DNA of 64,000 bases from Pseudomonas lijiangensis (GCF_018968705.1 NZ_CP076668.1:3855001-3919000), one strand, 5' to 3'; shown: positions 47,477 through 55,857, numbered from the stretch's first letter. The notes: generated from the sequence alone by a model not told the origin. Made by a program: numbers and translations.

Positions 47477-47842
47477 TGCGTACAGCCTTCTCCATGACCT
47501 CGTATTCGCCCGCCCTTATATCACCTCGACAAAGGGTGTTGGAGCGTTTTTTTGCATGAAGGAAAAAAATTCATACTGTCACTCAACGCATGAACCCTGA
47601 AAAACTTTAGTGCTTACTCAACACACCAATAAAAATAATACAAAAAATGACAAGACAAATAATAAAGTCATGTAGGAAATCATAAGAAACTCAGACAGCA
47701 CAGCACCTGACCACCATTACCACCAAAACACAATTCAAAATATTTCAAGCCAAAAAAACATAAAAACAAAGATTAAATCTTTCAGCACGAAGAGCGCTAG
47801 AAAGAACCAGCACTGCTTAAAATTATTTTTCACGTTACTGTC
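47477..47842. other. AT-rich intergenic region between divergent exporter and FlhE-like genes
   Basis: About 370 bases with far more A and T than the surrounding genes, including repeated CAAAAAAC/AAAATAATAC-like tracts. No open frame of note was seen. It presumably carries the exporter promoter on the minus strand and upstream sequence for the FlhE-like gene on the plus strand. The composition resembles DNA silenced by MvaT/H-NS-type proteins and suggests recent acquisition; that is inference. Confidence 0.6.
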
Positions 47843-47871
47843 TTGCCTGAATAAAAATGAGAAGGTATAAA
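47843..47871 (+). promoter_or_regulatory. Sigma-70 type promoter for the FlhE-like gene
   Basis: TTGCCT and TATAAA are separated by exactly 17 bases, about 75 bases before the ATG at 47946. A small hairpin (GCCTGTC-AA-GACAGGC) lies between promoter and gene, followed by the ribosome-binding site AGAAGGAG. Confidence 0.6.
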
Positions 47872-47945
47872 GCTCCCGCCGCCTGTCAAGACAGGCAGGG
47901 GCTTCGCAAAGAATGCGAACTCATGGATTAGAAGGAGTCTTAAAA

Positions 47946-48374
47946 ATGAAAAGAAAAGGTATTCTTGGGTGTGCAGCAGCATTGGCACTGGCAACGATTG
48001 GCAGCAATGCCTTTGCAGTAGGGGGTGGATACGCTCAAACAGCTAATATTAAACCCACCTACTCTACGAACCAATGGAACACCACAACTGTTCCGATTAT
48101 TGGCACCACTCCTGCAAGCGGGAAAATAACATTTATCAGTTGGAATTATACAATCGGTGCAATACCCGCCAATGCAACCTTCAATGCCCTCCTATGTCAC
48201 GGAGATACAAGCTCTTGCATTGATGTGACATCCCTGAGAAGCGGATCGACCACCTTTTTCGCAAACAAATCGCCAAGCAAGAATTTCTTTCTGTACCACC
48301 GCATCTATCGCTCAAGCTCATTCGCGCCTGTCACAGGCGGCCCACTGCAAGTCATCGTTAACTGGGAAAATTAA
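47946..48374 (+). CDS. FlhE-like periplasmic protein, AT-rich gene
   Basis: Predicted 142-residue secreted protein. The ATG at 47946 is supported by AGAAGGAG eight bases upstream and gives a signal peptide MKRKGILGCAAALALATIGS with cleavage near NAFA. The mature part has GKITFISWNYTIGAIPANAT, a Cys pair (LLCHGDTSSC) and the ending GGPLQVIVNWEN, which recall the enterobacterial flagellar protein FlhE (GKI..ISWRY..., LC....C, L.V.VNY). FlhE acts in the periplasm and limits proton leak through the export gate. I matched this by eye, so the family call is moderate. Codon use is strikingly A/T-rich compared with neighbours, a sign of transfer. Confidence 0.6.
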   Translation: MKRKGILGCAAALALATIGSNAFAVGGGYAQTANIKPTYSTNQWNTTTVPIIGTTPASGKITFISWNYTIGAIPANATFNALLCHGDTSSCIDVTSLRSGSTTFFANKSPSKNFFLYHRIYRSSSFAPVTGGPLQVIVNWEN

Positions 48375-48388
48375 TCCCCGCTAAACGC

Positions 48389-48431
48389 ACTTGCCGAGTC
48401 ATAAAAACTTAACACTCATGATTCGGCAAGT
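48389..48431 (+). terminator. Hairpin after the FlhE-like gene
   Basis: Arms ACTTGCCGAGTCAT and ATGATTCGGCAAGT pair with one mismatch around a 15-base loop, 15 bases after the stop codon. There is no strong T run, so termination is plausible but not certain. Confidence 0.5.
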
Positions 48432-48475
48432 ACTTCTCTGCGCACTAAAAACCTGCATATCAGAAGAACACCCAC

Positions 48476-48498
48476 AAAAAAGAGACCCGAAGGTCTCT
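48476..48498 (-). terminator. Rho-independent terminator of cheV-cheR
   Basis: An AGAGACC-CGAA-GGTCTCT stem with a TTCG loop on the minus strand is followed by TTTTTT. It lies 26 bases after the cheR stop codon and ends the cheV-cheR unit before the inserted genes. Confidence 0.9.
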
Positions 48499-48523
48499 TT
48501 CATGCTCATACCTACAACCACCA

Positions 48524-49354
48524 TCACTTGGCCTTGTAGATAATCCCCGGACTGCACTGAACCATCTGATAATGATCCGGCAAGCCGTTAAGCGCTTCGG
48601 AAGCACCCAGGAACAGGTAGCCACCCGGCTTGAGCGTGCCGTGGATGCGCAGCAGGATGTCTTTCTTCACTTCGGCCGAGAAGTAGATCAACACGTTGCG
48701 GCAAAACACGATGTCGAACTTGCCCAGGCTTGCGTAGCTGTCGAGCAGGTTGAACGAGCGGAACTCGACACGGCTCTTGATCGGAGCCTTCACCACCCAG
48801 CGACCCGGACTTTTCACGTCGAAGTAGCGCTGCAGGCGATCCGGCGACAGGCCGCGGCCGATTGCCAGGCTGTCGTACTCGCCCGTCTTGCAGTTGGTGA
48901 GCATCAAGCCGGACAGGTCGGTTGCAACGATCTGTGCACCCGCCTTGAGCTGGCCCGGATTGCTGCGCTCGAACTCGTCGATGGACATCGACAGCGAGTA
49001 CGGTTCCTGACCCGACGAACAGGCCGCCGACCAGATACGCAAGCGCTGGCCCGGGCTGGCCTTGATCTGCTCTGGCAGCACCCTGTTCTTCAGCACCTCA
49101 AAGGGATAGGTATCACGAAACCACAGGGTTTCGTTGGTCGTCATCGCATCGACCACCTGTTCGCGCAAACCGCTGCGGGGTTGCGACTGGATACGCTGCA
49201 CCAGTTCGCCCAACGATTTGAGTCCCTGCTGCTCCATCAGCTTGTTGAGACGGCTGGAGACCAGGTACTGCTTGTTTTCCCCCAGCAAGATGCCACAGGC
49301 TTTTTCCAGAAAGACCCGGAACTGTTCAAAATCCAAATTACCTGTAGAAGACAA
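48524..49354 (-). CDS. cheR: CheR chemotaxis protein methyltransferase
   Basis: S-adenosylmethionine-dependent enzyme that methylates glutamates of chemoreceptors. A TTG at 49354, with GAGAGG upstream, gives 276 residues starting (M)SSTGNLDFEQFRVFLEKAC, which matches Pseudomonas CheR; ATGs at 49375 and 49384 are also in frame. Motifs are NETLWFRDTYPFEVL, the SAM site LRIWSAACSSGQEPYS and FDIVFCRNVLIYF. It follows cheV by 44 bp. In related genomes flgB would be expected next, but here an exporter is inserted. Confidence 0.92.
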   Translation of the reverse strand: MSSTGNLDFEQFRVFLEKACGILLGENKQYLVSSRLNKLMEQQGLKSLGELVQRIQSQPRSGLREQVVDAMTTNETLWFRDTYPFEVLKNRVLPEQIKASPGQRLRIWSAACSSGQEPYSLSMSIDEFERSNPGQLKAGAQIVATDLSGLMLTNCKTGEYDSLAIGRGLSPDRLQRYFDVKSPGRWVVKAPIKSRVEFRSFNLLDSYASLGKFDIVFCRNVLIYFSAEVKKDILLRIHGTLKPGGYLFLGASEALNGLPDHYQMVQCSPGIIYKAK

Positions 49355-49398
49355 GGTGCCGCCTCTCAAAATCATGTGAACCACCAGGAGCGACGCTC

Positions 49399-50331
49399 CT
49401 AGCTATTGTCTGCCGCCTTGATCCGCGCCACGACCCTGGCCGCGAGGTCATCAGGTCGAAATTTCGCGAGAAAATCGTCAGCACCCACTTTCTTTACCAT
49501 CGCCTGGTTGAACACCCCGGAAAGCGAGGTATGCAAGGTGATGTGCAGCTTCTGCATTCGCGGATCGTTGCGTATCGCTGTTGTAAGGGTATAGCCATCC
49601 ATCTCCGGCATTTCAATGTCGGAAATCATCATCAGAAACTCTTCTTCGGGTTTCTTGCCCTCTTCAACCATCGCACGCAGGTAATCCAGCGCCTGACGCC
49701 CGTCGTTCAAGGCAACCACCTCGACACCGACAGTTTCCAGGCAGCGACTCACCTGCTTGCGCGCAACCGACGAGTCATCGACCGTCAGCACTCGCAACGA
49801 TACAGCCTTGCTATGAGTCTCTTCGTCGATCACGCCGTGGGATACAGCCTCGGTAATCGGCGCCACCTCGGCGAGAATCTTCTCGACGTCGATGATTTCC
49901 ACCAACTGGTTGTCCACACGCGTCACGGCCGTCAGGTAGTGATCGCGTCCGGTGCCCTTGGGTGGTGGATGAATCTCTTCCCAGTTCATGTTCACGATGC
50001 GTTCTACCGAATGCACCAGAAAACCCTGAACCTTGGTGTTGTATTCGGTAATGATGACGAAGGAATTAACCAGCGAAATCATTCCGGTCGAACCCGTCGC
50101 CATTGCCAGATCCATGATCGGGATCGTGCCACCGCGAATGTTGGCCACACCACGCACAATCCGGCTGGACTTGGGCATGATGGTCAGTTTCGGGCATTGC
50201 AGTACTTCTTTAACCTTGAATACGTTGATCCCATAGAGCTGCTTGCCGTCCAGACGGAATAACAGCAGCTCAAGGCGATTCTGACCGACCAGCTGAGTTC
50301 GCTGGTTCACCGAATCCATTACACCCGCCAT
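49399..50331 (-). CDS. cheV: CheV chemotaxis coupling protein
   Basis: Coupling protein with an N-terminal CheW-like domain (LLLFRLDGKQLYGINVFKVKEV cut to LFRLDGKQLYGINVFKVKEV, about 20-155) and a C-terminal receiver domain with the phosphorylation Asp in MMISDIEMPEMDGY. The ATG at 50331, with AAGGGGG upstream, gives 310 residues; the frame is open 56 codons further but lacks homology there. It is divergent from flgA, only 79 bases away, so their control regions overlap. Confidence 0.93.
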   Translation of the reverse strand: MAGVMDSVNQRTQLVGQNRLELLLFRLDGKQLYGINVFKVKEVLQCPKLTIMPKSSRIVRGVANIRGGTIPIMDLAMATGSTGMISLVNSFVIITEYNTKVQGFLVHSVERIVNMNWEEIHPPPKGTGRDHYLTAVTRVDNQLVEIIDVEKILAEVAPITEAVSHGVIDEETHSKAVSLRVLTVDDSSVARKQVSRCLETVGVEVVALNDGRQALDYLRAMVEEGKKPEEEFLMMISDIEMPEMDGYTLTTAIRNDPRMQKLHITLHTSLSGVFNQAMVKKVGADDFLAKFRPDDLAARVVARIKAADNS

Positions 50332-50384
50332 GCCCGACCCCCTTAACAAAAGCCACCGTTCGCCACACACCAGATTTGGCAAGC

Positions 50385-50398
50385 GGCACGAGCCTTGC
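50385..50398 (+). promoter_or_regulatory. Sigma-54 promoter for flgA
   Basis: GGCACGAGCCTTGC is an exact GGCACG-N4-TTGC match. Transcription would start about base 50410, one base before the flgA ATG at 50411, implying a leaderless or nearly leaderless message. Confidence 0.75.
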
Positions 50399-50410
50399 TT
50401 TTTATACGCC

Positions 50411-51169
50411 ATGAACGCAAAGACGACAATTTTTCGACACCTGAAACTGGAAACCCGCAGACTGCTCTGCGTGATCGCTCTCCTGTGCCTTTCAAGCACT
50501 GCAAACTACGGCCGCGCCGAGAATTTCACACTGCCTGAACAGCTTATCGGCGTCACACAGGGGTTTCTTGAGTTCACAGTAGAAGACTATTTAGCGAGCA
50601 ACCAGATTGAAGGCCGTTTTGAAATTCAGGTGAGGCAACTGGACCCCAGAATGCGCATGGGTTCCTGTGACAAGGATTTGACAGCAAAACTGGAAAGCGC
50701 CAAGCCATTGGGCAGAGTGAGCGTACGCGTACGCTGTGAAGGCTCATCCCCATGGACCGTGTTTGTGCCGGCGGAAGTGAAGCTGTTTCGCAATGTGGTG
50801 GTGTCGGTACGCCCCTTGAAACGCGACAGTATTGTGTCGCAGGACGATGTCATGTTGAGGGAAAGGGACATCGGCAGCCTGGGCCTGGGTTTCCTCTCCT
50901 CACTGGATCAGGCAGTCGGGCAAAAGGTAATCCGACCAACGGTCATCGACCAGGTCATGTCGCCCGTATTTCTGGAACAGCCACAGATGGTTCGCAAGGG
51001 CGACCAGGTGGTCATTACCGCCCGTAGCGGCTCGCTGGCGGTGCGCATGCCCGGCGAGGCGCTGTCCGATGGCGGTTTCAACGAGCAGATACGGGTGAAA
51101 AACCTGAATTCGAATCGCGTCATCAAGGCCAATATCACTGGCCCGGGGCAGGTGGAAGTCGCAATGTAG
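50411..51169 (+). CDS. flgA: FlgA, P-ring assembly chaperone
   Basis: Periplasmic chaperone for FlgI. The ATG at 50411 gives 252 residues with an N-terminal hydrophobic signal (about 18-30, LLCVIALLCLSSTA) ending near YGRAENF. The SAF domain at about 115-180 has VFVPAEVKLFRNVVVSVRPL and DSIVSQDDVMLRERD; the C-terminus is VIKANITGPGQVEVAM. No ribosome-binding site is seen before the ATG, and the sigma-54 promoter abuts it. It starts a plus-strand unit with flgM and flgN. Confidence 0.93.
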   Translation: MNAKTTIFRHLKLETRRLLCVIALLCLSSTANYGRAENFTLPEQLIGVTQGFLEFTVEDYLASNQIEGRFEIQVRQLDPRMRMGSCDKDLTAKLESAKPLGRVSVRVRCEGSSPWTVFVPAEVKLFRNVVVSVRPLKRDSIVSQDDVMLRERDIGSLGLGFLSSLDQAVGQKVIRPTVIDQVMSPVFLEQPQMVRKGDQVVITARSGSLAVRMPGEALSDGGFNEQIRVKNLNSNRVIKANITGPGQVEVAM

Positions 51170-51265
51170 ATCGATTGAGGCTAGCGTCGAACGCGCGTTT
51201 TTCCTAGACTGCGGTGCATATTCCCGCGGTGGAAAGCCCGTTCCATATGCTTTTCACACAAAGCC

Positions 51266-51292
51266 TAAAGTTTTTTTGGGATGGGCCGAAAA
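51266..51292 (+). promoter_or_regulatory. Sigma-28 (FliA) promoter for flgMN
   Basis: TAAA is followed after exactly 15 bases by GCCGAAAA, differing from the FliA consensus GCCGATAA at one base. It lies 40-66 bases upstream of the flgM ATG. FliA control of flgM gives the usual feedback loop. Confidence 0.8.
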
Positions 51293-51331
51293 CAAGGCAA
51301 GCGTCCAAACACCCAAGAGGTTTTTTCAATC

Positions 51332-51649
51332 ATGGTCATCGATTTCAGTCGCCTTGGAAATTCACAGTCTGCCGGTAGCGTTTCGCGCACCGGGACTACA
51401 AAGGAAAGCGGTAAAACCGGCGCAACCGAGTCTGCAGCAGCTGCTGCAAACGTCAAAGGCACCGGGGAATCCGTTCATTTGAGCAGTGAGGCTCAGCAGT
51501 TGCAGAAGATCACTGATAAGTTGGGCGATCTGCCAACCGTCAACAGCGCTCGCGTCGCCGAATTGAAGCAGGCGATTGCAGACGGCACCTACACAGTGGA
51601 CAGCAACCGCGTAGCCAGCAAACTGCTCAACTTCGAAACCCAGCGCTAA
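51332..51649 (+). CDS. flgM: FlgM, anti-sigma-28 factor
   Basis: Binds FliA until the hook is finished, then is exported. The ATG at 51332, with an AAGAGG-like site upstream, gives 105 residues starting [12 protein letters not shown]. The FliA-binding C-terminal half has [33 protein letters not shown]. Only the core, [20 protein letters not shown], is needed for recognition. In the HptB pathway FlgM is the target of HsbA, also encoded in this window. Confidence 0.95.
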   Translation: MVIDFSRLGNSQSAGSVSRTGTTKESGKTGATESAAAAANVKGTGESVHLSSEAQQLQKITDKLGDLPTVNSARVAELKQAIADGTYTVDSNRVASKLLNFETQR

Positions 51650-51699
51650 GCCCTGTGCTTGCGGTGGATAATCTGGACGCTTGAAAACCAGAGCATGCG

Positions 51700-52167
51700 A
51701 TGCAAGATACTACTTTGCTTCAGATGATCACCGAAGGCATGGCTCCGACCCGGCAACTGCTTGAGTTGCTGCAGGCCGAGTCACTGGTTCTGCATGGCCG
51801 CGACATGGGCGAGATGGAACATATCCTGGCGCAGAAACAGGCGCTGGTGATTCTCCTCGAGCAACATGGCCGCAGACGCAGTCAGTTACTTGCCGGCCTT
51901 GGGCTACCTGCGAACCGCAAAGGTCTCCAGGAGCTGGCCAGCCATTCGGATGTGGGCGAACAGCTTCTCGCCGCGAGCGATGAACTGAGCGCATTGATCG
52001 CTGAGTGCCAGGCTATCAACGAGCAGAATGGTAGTCTTATCCAGTTGCAGCAGGTGACAACCGCTCACCAGCTCCGCATCCTGAATGGTGCCGATACCCC
52101 GACGCTGTACGACAGCCGGGGATCGACCGCAGGAAGAGCAAGACCACGCCCTCTGAGTCAGGCGTAA
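51700..52167 (+). CDS. flgN: FlgN, export chaperone for FlgK and FlgL
   Basis: Cytosolic chaperone of 155 residues. Mostly helical and Leu/Gln/Glu-rich, with LLQAESLVLHGRDMGEMEHI and a Gln-rich middle. The C-terminal tail (after about 130) is short, Arg-rich and likely disordered. It lies 50 bp after flgM, the usual flgMN pair. Its clients FlgK and FlgL are encoded on the other strand in this window. Confidence 0.9.
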   Translation: MQDTTLLQMITEGMAPTRQLLELLQAESLVLHGRDMGEMEHILAQKQALVILLEQHGRRRSQLLAGLGLPANRKGLQELASHSDVGEQLLAASDELSALIAECQAINEQNGSLIQLQQVTTAHQLRILNGADTPTLYDSRGSTAGRARPRPLSQA

Positions 52168-52249
52168 CTTCCTGTTTCAAGGTTCAGTGCGTAGTGGCAG
52201 AATGCCTGTTGTTGCGTTGCCGTAGTATTTTGCCTGGAGAAGTTAAAAC

Positions 52250-52996
52250 GTGAATGGCTCAATCGCGGATGATGCTCCGCAGCCCCCGAAGGTCCTCAAT
52301 ACACCTTTGGAAATTGCCGCCAACCTGCGGTTACTGCATGAACATAATGATCCACTGATCATTACCTTTCATGAGCGCGCCCAACGCTTCCAGAGCTACC
52401 TGATCGAGGTCGATCGTGACAGTAATGTCATGGCCCTCGATGAAATGATTCCACGCGACGGTGAACGATTCCTGGCCAATGGCGAATCGTTCAGGGTCGA
52501 AGGCTTCCACGACGGTGTGCGCATCGCCTGGGAAAGCTCGGATCAGATGACCATCGTCGACGTGGATGGCCAGCGCCTCTACCGCGGCCCCCTGCCGACT
52601 GAAGTGATCTACCACCAGCGTCGCAACGCCTTCCGTGCAGCCCTCAAGCTCGCACAACTGGTCGACATTGAAATCGGTGGCGACAGACTCAAATCCCCTC
52701 TGGTCGGCAAACTCCTGGATATCTCGGCAACCGGCTGCAAACTGCGTTTCGAGGGCGATGTGTCCGAGCGTATGCAACTGGGTCAGGTATACGAGCGTTT
52801 CATCGCCAAGCTGCCTTTCGGCGCGATGACTGCGCCGGTCGAGCTGCGCTACCTGCACTTCGAAGAAAGATTCCACACCACTTTCGCAGGCGTGCGCTTC
52901 CACAACATGAGCGGCCTGGTACAACGCCAGGTGGAACGCTTCGTTTATCAACTGCAGCGCGAAGCGCGTCGGTTCGATAAAGACGACGATTTTTGA
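52250..52996 (+). CDS. flgZ: YcgR/FlgZ-type PilZ flagellar brake protein
   Basis: Cyclic-di-GMP receptor that slows the motor when c-di-GMP is high. The 248 residues start at a GTG with GGAGAAG upstream. The N-terminal YcgR domain (about 10-115) is followed by a PilZ domain (about 118-235) bearing both binding motifs, RRNAFR and DISATG. It is directly after flgN, a common site in pseudomonads. A REP element follows it. Confidence 0.92.
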   Translation: MNGSIADDAPQPPKVLNTPLEIAANLRLLHEHNDPLIITFHERAQRFQSYLIEVDRDSNVMALDEMIPRDGERFLANGESFRVEGFHDGVRIAWESSDQMTIVDVDGQRLYRGPLPTEVIYHQRRNAFRAALKLAQLVDIEIGGDRLKSPLVGKLLDISATGCKLRFEGDVSERMQLGQVYERFIAKLPFGAMTAPVELRYLHFEERFHTTFAGVRFHNMSGLVQRQVERFVYQLQREARRFDKDDDF

Positions 52997-53005
52997 TCGC
53001 ACCCC

Positions 53006-53073
53006 GTAGGAGCGAATTCATTCGCGAAAGGCCAAGAGCTGCGTCTGCCTTTCGCGAATAAATTCGCTCCTAC
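53006..53073. repeat. REP-type inverted repeat between flgZ and the MFS gene
   Basis: Facing arms GTAGGAGCGAATTCATTCGC and its near-perfect reverse complement (one mismatch) flank a linker of about 24 bases. The core differs from the three other REP doublets in the window, so it belongs to another REP class. It sits between convergent genes and could act as a bidirectional terminator. Confidence 0.85.
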
Positions 53074-53088
53074 AGCCCCGCTCCTCTG

Positions 53089-54459
53089 TCAGGGCCGATT
53101 GATTTCCTCTTCCTCTTCCTCAGCAACCTTTGCCGCTTTCACCGGCTGCTCGGCGCTGACTTCCTGCTCAGGTTCCGGCTCAGGCTCAGGCTCAACCGTC
53201 GCCTGCATCTGCTCCTGAACCACCTGCTCGTCGACCCGCGGGTCAAGCGCTACCACCAGTGGCGAACTGGACATGCTGTCCGGCATTGCCACGTGATGCA
53301 GCGGCGCGTCGTCCACCTGATGCTGATGGGTAACAGCTTTAGGTCGGGTCAGCAGCGCCAGTACCAGTGAGATGAAACAGACAAACGCATAAAGCATGTT
53401 GCTGCCGAACTGCTTCATCAGAGCACCGGCTACCAGCGGGCCAATGCTGGCGCCAATGCCGAAGGTCATCAGCAGCATGGCTGTCAGCGACACACGCCGC
53501 TCGCCCTCGACGTGGTCGTTGGCAAAAGCCACCGCCAGCGGGTACAGGCTGAACTGCACCAGCGAAGCAATGAAACCCACCACCAGCAGCATTTCCAGCG
53601 GCATGCTCGGCAGCACCGCAAGCGGCAAGGCGGCAATCACCAGGACACCCGCGAAGGTACGCATCAGTTGCGCCCGGTCATAGCGGTCGGAAAGCAGGCC
53701 CAGCGGCCATTGCACCAAAAGGCCGGCAAGAATGCAGAAACCCATGAACATACCCACATGCTCAGTCGACAGACCTTGCTGGGCGGCATACAGCGGCGCC
53801 AGACCATAAAAGGCTCCGACGATAAGCCCGGAAGCCAGCACCGTGGTCAGCGACTGCGGCACACGGCTGATGAAAAAGCGCGGCTCCAGCGGCGCCGGAC
53901 GCAGTGGCGCAGGGTGAATGCTGCGGGTCATGGCCACCGGCACCAGACACAGGGCAAAACACATGGCGATCAGCATCAGCAGCTCAGGCCCGAGCCCTGG
54001 ATGAACCACCAGAATCAGTTGCCCCAAGACCAGTCCCAGGTACGACGCAATCATGTAGCCGCTGAAGACCATGCCTCGCTGGCGTGCCGCCGCCTGCTCG
54101 TTGAGCCAGCTTTCGACCACCATGTACTGACACATCATCCCCAACCCGACGATCATGCGCAGGAACAGCCAGGCCGGCAGCCAGTTGATCAGCCCAAGTC
54201 CCAGCACCGCAGCGCCCACGATCCCGGCGCAGGTCGCATAGGCACGGATGTGCCCTACCCGGCCGATCAGGCGGTGCCCGACTTTGCCGCCCAGCACCAA
54301 CCCGAAATAGTTGGCGGCCATCATCGCACCGATCCACAGACCGTCGACCTCATCGGCCGCCAGCCGCAAGGCCAGGTAGGTGCTTAAAAGACCCGAGCCG
54401 ATCAACATCATCAGCGAAGCAAAATACAGACCCCGAAAAGACTTCCAGATTTGACGCAT
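53089..54459 (-). CDS. MFS transporter (YcaD-like) with acidic C-terminal tail
   Basis: Inner-membrane transporter. The ATG at 54459 gives 456 residues with about twelve membrane helices, including GSGLLSTYLALRLAADEVDG and the second-half QWPLGLLSDRYDRAQLMR, the MFS loop motif. The C-terminal 60 residues are cytoplasmic and strongly acidic with a Glu-Pro repeat ([12 protein letters not shown]) and a run of Glu before INRP. It lies 54 bp after the glutamine-synthetase-like gene in the same direction. The substrate is unknown; a role linked to polyamines or amino acids is only suggested by that neighbour. Confidence 0.82.
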   Translation of the reverse strand: MRQIWKSFRGLYFASLMMLIGSGLLSTYLALRLAADEVDGLWIGAMMAANYFGLVLGGKVGHRLIGRVGHIRAYATCAGIVGAAVLGLGLINWLPAWLFLRMIVGLGMMCQYMVVESWLNEQAAARQRGMVFSGYMIASYLGLVLGQLILVVHPGLGPELLMLIAMCFALCLVPVAMTRSIHPAPLRPAPLEPRFFISRVPQSLTTVLASGLIVGAFYGLAPLYAAQQGLSTEHVGMFMGFCILAGLLVQWPLGLLSDRYDRAQLMRTFAGVLVIAALPLAVLPSMPLEMLLVVGFIASLVQFSLYPLAVAFANDHVEGERRVSLTAMLLMTFGIGASIGPLVAGALMKQFGSNMLYAFVCFISLVLALLTRPKAVTHQHQVDDAPLHHVAMPDSMSSSPLVVALDPRVDEQVVQEQMQATVEPEPEPEPEQEVSAEQPVKAAKVAEEEEEEINRP

Positions 54460-54513
54460 GGAGATTCCAAAAATAAAGAGTCGCCCGCACAGGCGACGCC
54501 AAAACAACGGTTC

Positions 54514-55857
54514 TTAGACCTGGGCACCCAGCACACGCCGCTCCCAAGGGGTTATTTCATCAAGAAAACTGGTCAGTTCCATGGTCTTCGAGGCGATGTA
54601 GCCTTCGATAAACACATGACCAAACAGTTCCTTGGCCAACGGACTGCGCTTCAGACGCTCCAGAGCAGCGTGCAAGGTACACGGCAATGCCAATTCTTCC
54701 GGCACCTCGATTTCCCCCTGCACAGGAGCGGTGGGCTCTAGCCTGTGTTCGATGCCATACAGACCTGCCGCCAGACTCGCGGCAATCGCCAGATAAGGAT
54801 TGGCATCGGCACCCGGCAGGCGATTCTCCACCCTTCGGGCCACAGGCGAACTCGCCGGAATGCGCAGCCCCGCACTGCGGTTATCCAGGGACCAGCAGAC
54901 ATTATTGGGCGATGCATAAGGATGAAACAGTCGCAGGTAGGAATTCACGTGGGGTGCGAACAACGCCGTGAAATCGCCAAGGCATGCCTGCTGCCCCGCA
55001 ATGAAATGCCGGAAGATATCCGTCGGCAGCCCCTGATCATCGCTGAACACATTACGCCCAGACGCCGACTCCACCACGCTCTGGTGAATATGCATCGAGC
55101 TGCCCGCCGTCTGCGCCAACGGCTTGGCCATACACACCACGTTCAGACCGTGCTTGAGCCCGACCTCCTTGAGCAGGTGCTTGAACAGGAAGGTCTGGTC
55201 AGCCAGCAACAAAGGGTCGCCATGCCAGAGATTGATCTCGAACTGGCTGACGCCCATCTCATGCATGACCGTGTCACGCGGCAGCCCCAGTTCCGCCATG
55301 CATTGGTAGACCTCCCTGAAGAACGGGCGCAGGCCATTATTGGAACTGATACTGAAGGCCGAAAAACCTTCTTCACGCCGACCATCCAGCCCCACCGGCG
55401 GCACAAAGGCCTGGCAAGGATCAGGATTGGAGGCAAAGACAAAGAATTCGAGTTCAGTCGCCACCACCGGCACCAGACCGCGCTCGGCATAGCGGGCAAT
55501 GACGGCCTTCAGTTGTACCCGCGTCGACAACTCGCAACCTTCACCACTCAGATTGTCAGCATCACAGATCGCCAATGCGCGCGGCTGCTCGCTCCAGGGC
55601 AGGCGATGGATCTGTTGCGGATCAGCGACCAGAGCAAGGTCGCCATCATCACTGCTGTAAAAGCGCGCGGGTGGATAGCCTCCCATGATGCATTGCAGCA
55701 ATACGCCACTGGCCAGTTGCAGGCGACGCCCCTCAAGGAAACCGGCAGCGGTCATCACCTTGCCTCGTGGCACGCCATTGAGATCAGGCGTAACGCATTC
55801 CACTTCATCGATGCCCACCAACCGTTGCGCAAGGGAATGGGGGTCACTGCAGGTCAT
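54514..55857 (-). CDS. Glutamine-synthetase family ligase, likely gamma-glutamylpolyamine synthetase
   Basis: ATP-dependent ligase of 447 residues. Typical GS motifs are present: ELEFFVF, SSMHIHQSV, YLRLFHPYASPNNVCWSLDNR and ENRLPGADANPYLA cut from RVENRLPGADANPYLA. Its sequence type resembles PuuA/SpuI-like enzymes that glutamylate polyamines rather than nitrogen-assimilating GlnA. The substrate cannot be read from sequence. It is divergent from the vioA-type gene across a 280-base gap in which I see no further gene. Confidence 0.78.
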   Translation of the reverse strand: MTCSDPHSLAQRLVGIDEVECVTPDLNGVPRGKVMTAAGFLEGRRLQLASGVLLQCIMGGYPPARFYSSDDGDLALVADPQQIHRLPWSEQPRALAICDADNLSGEGCELSTRVQLKAVIARYAERGLVPVVATELEFFVFASNPDPCQAFVPPVGLDGRREEGFSAFSISSNNGLRPFFREVYQCMAELGLPRDTVMHEMGVSQFEINLWHGDPLLLADQTFLFKHLLKEVGLKHGLNVVCMAKPLAQTAGSSMHIHQSVVESASGRNVFSDDQGLPTDIFRHFIAGQQACLGDFTALFAPHVNSYLRLFHPYASPNNVCWSLDNRSAGLRIPASSPVARRVENRLPGADANPYLAIAASLAAGLYGIEHRLEPTAPVQGEIEVPEELALPCTLHAALERLKRSPLAKELFGHVFIEGYIASKTMELTSFLDEITPWERRVLGAQV

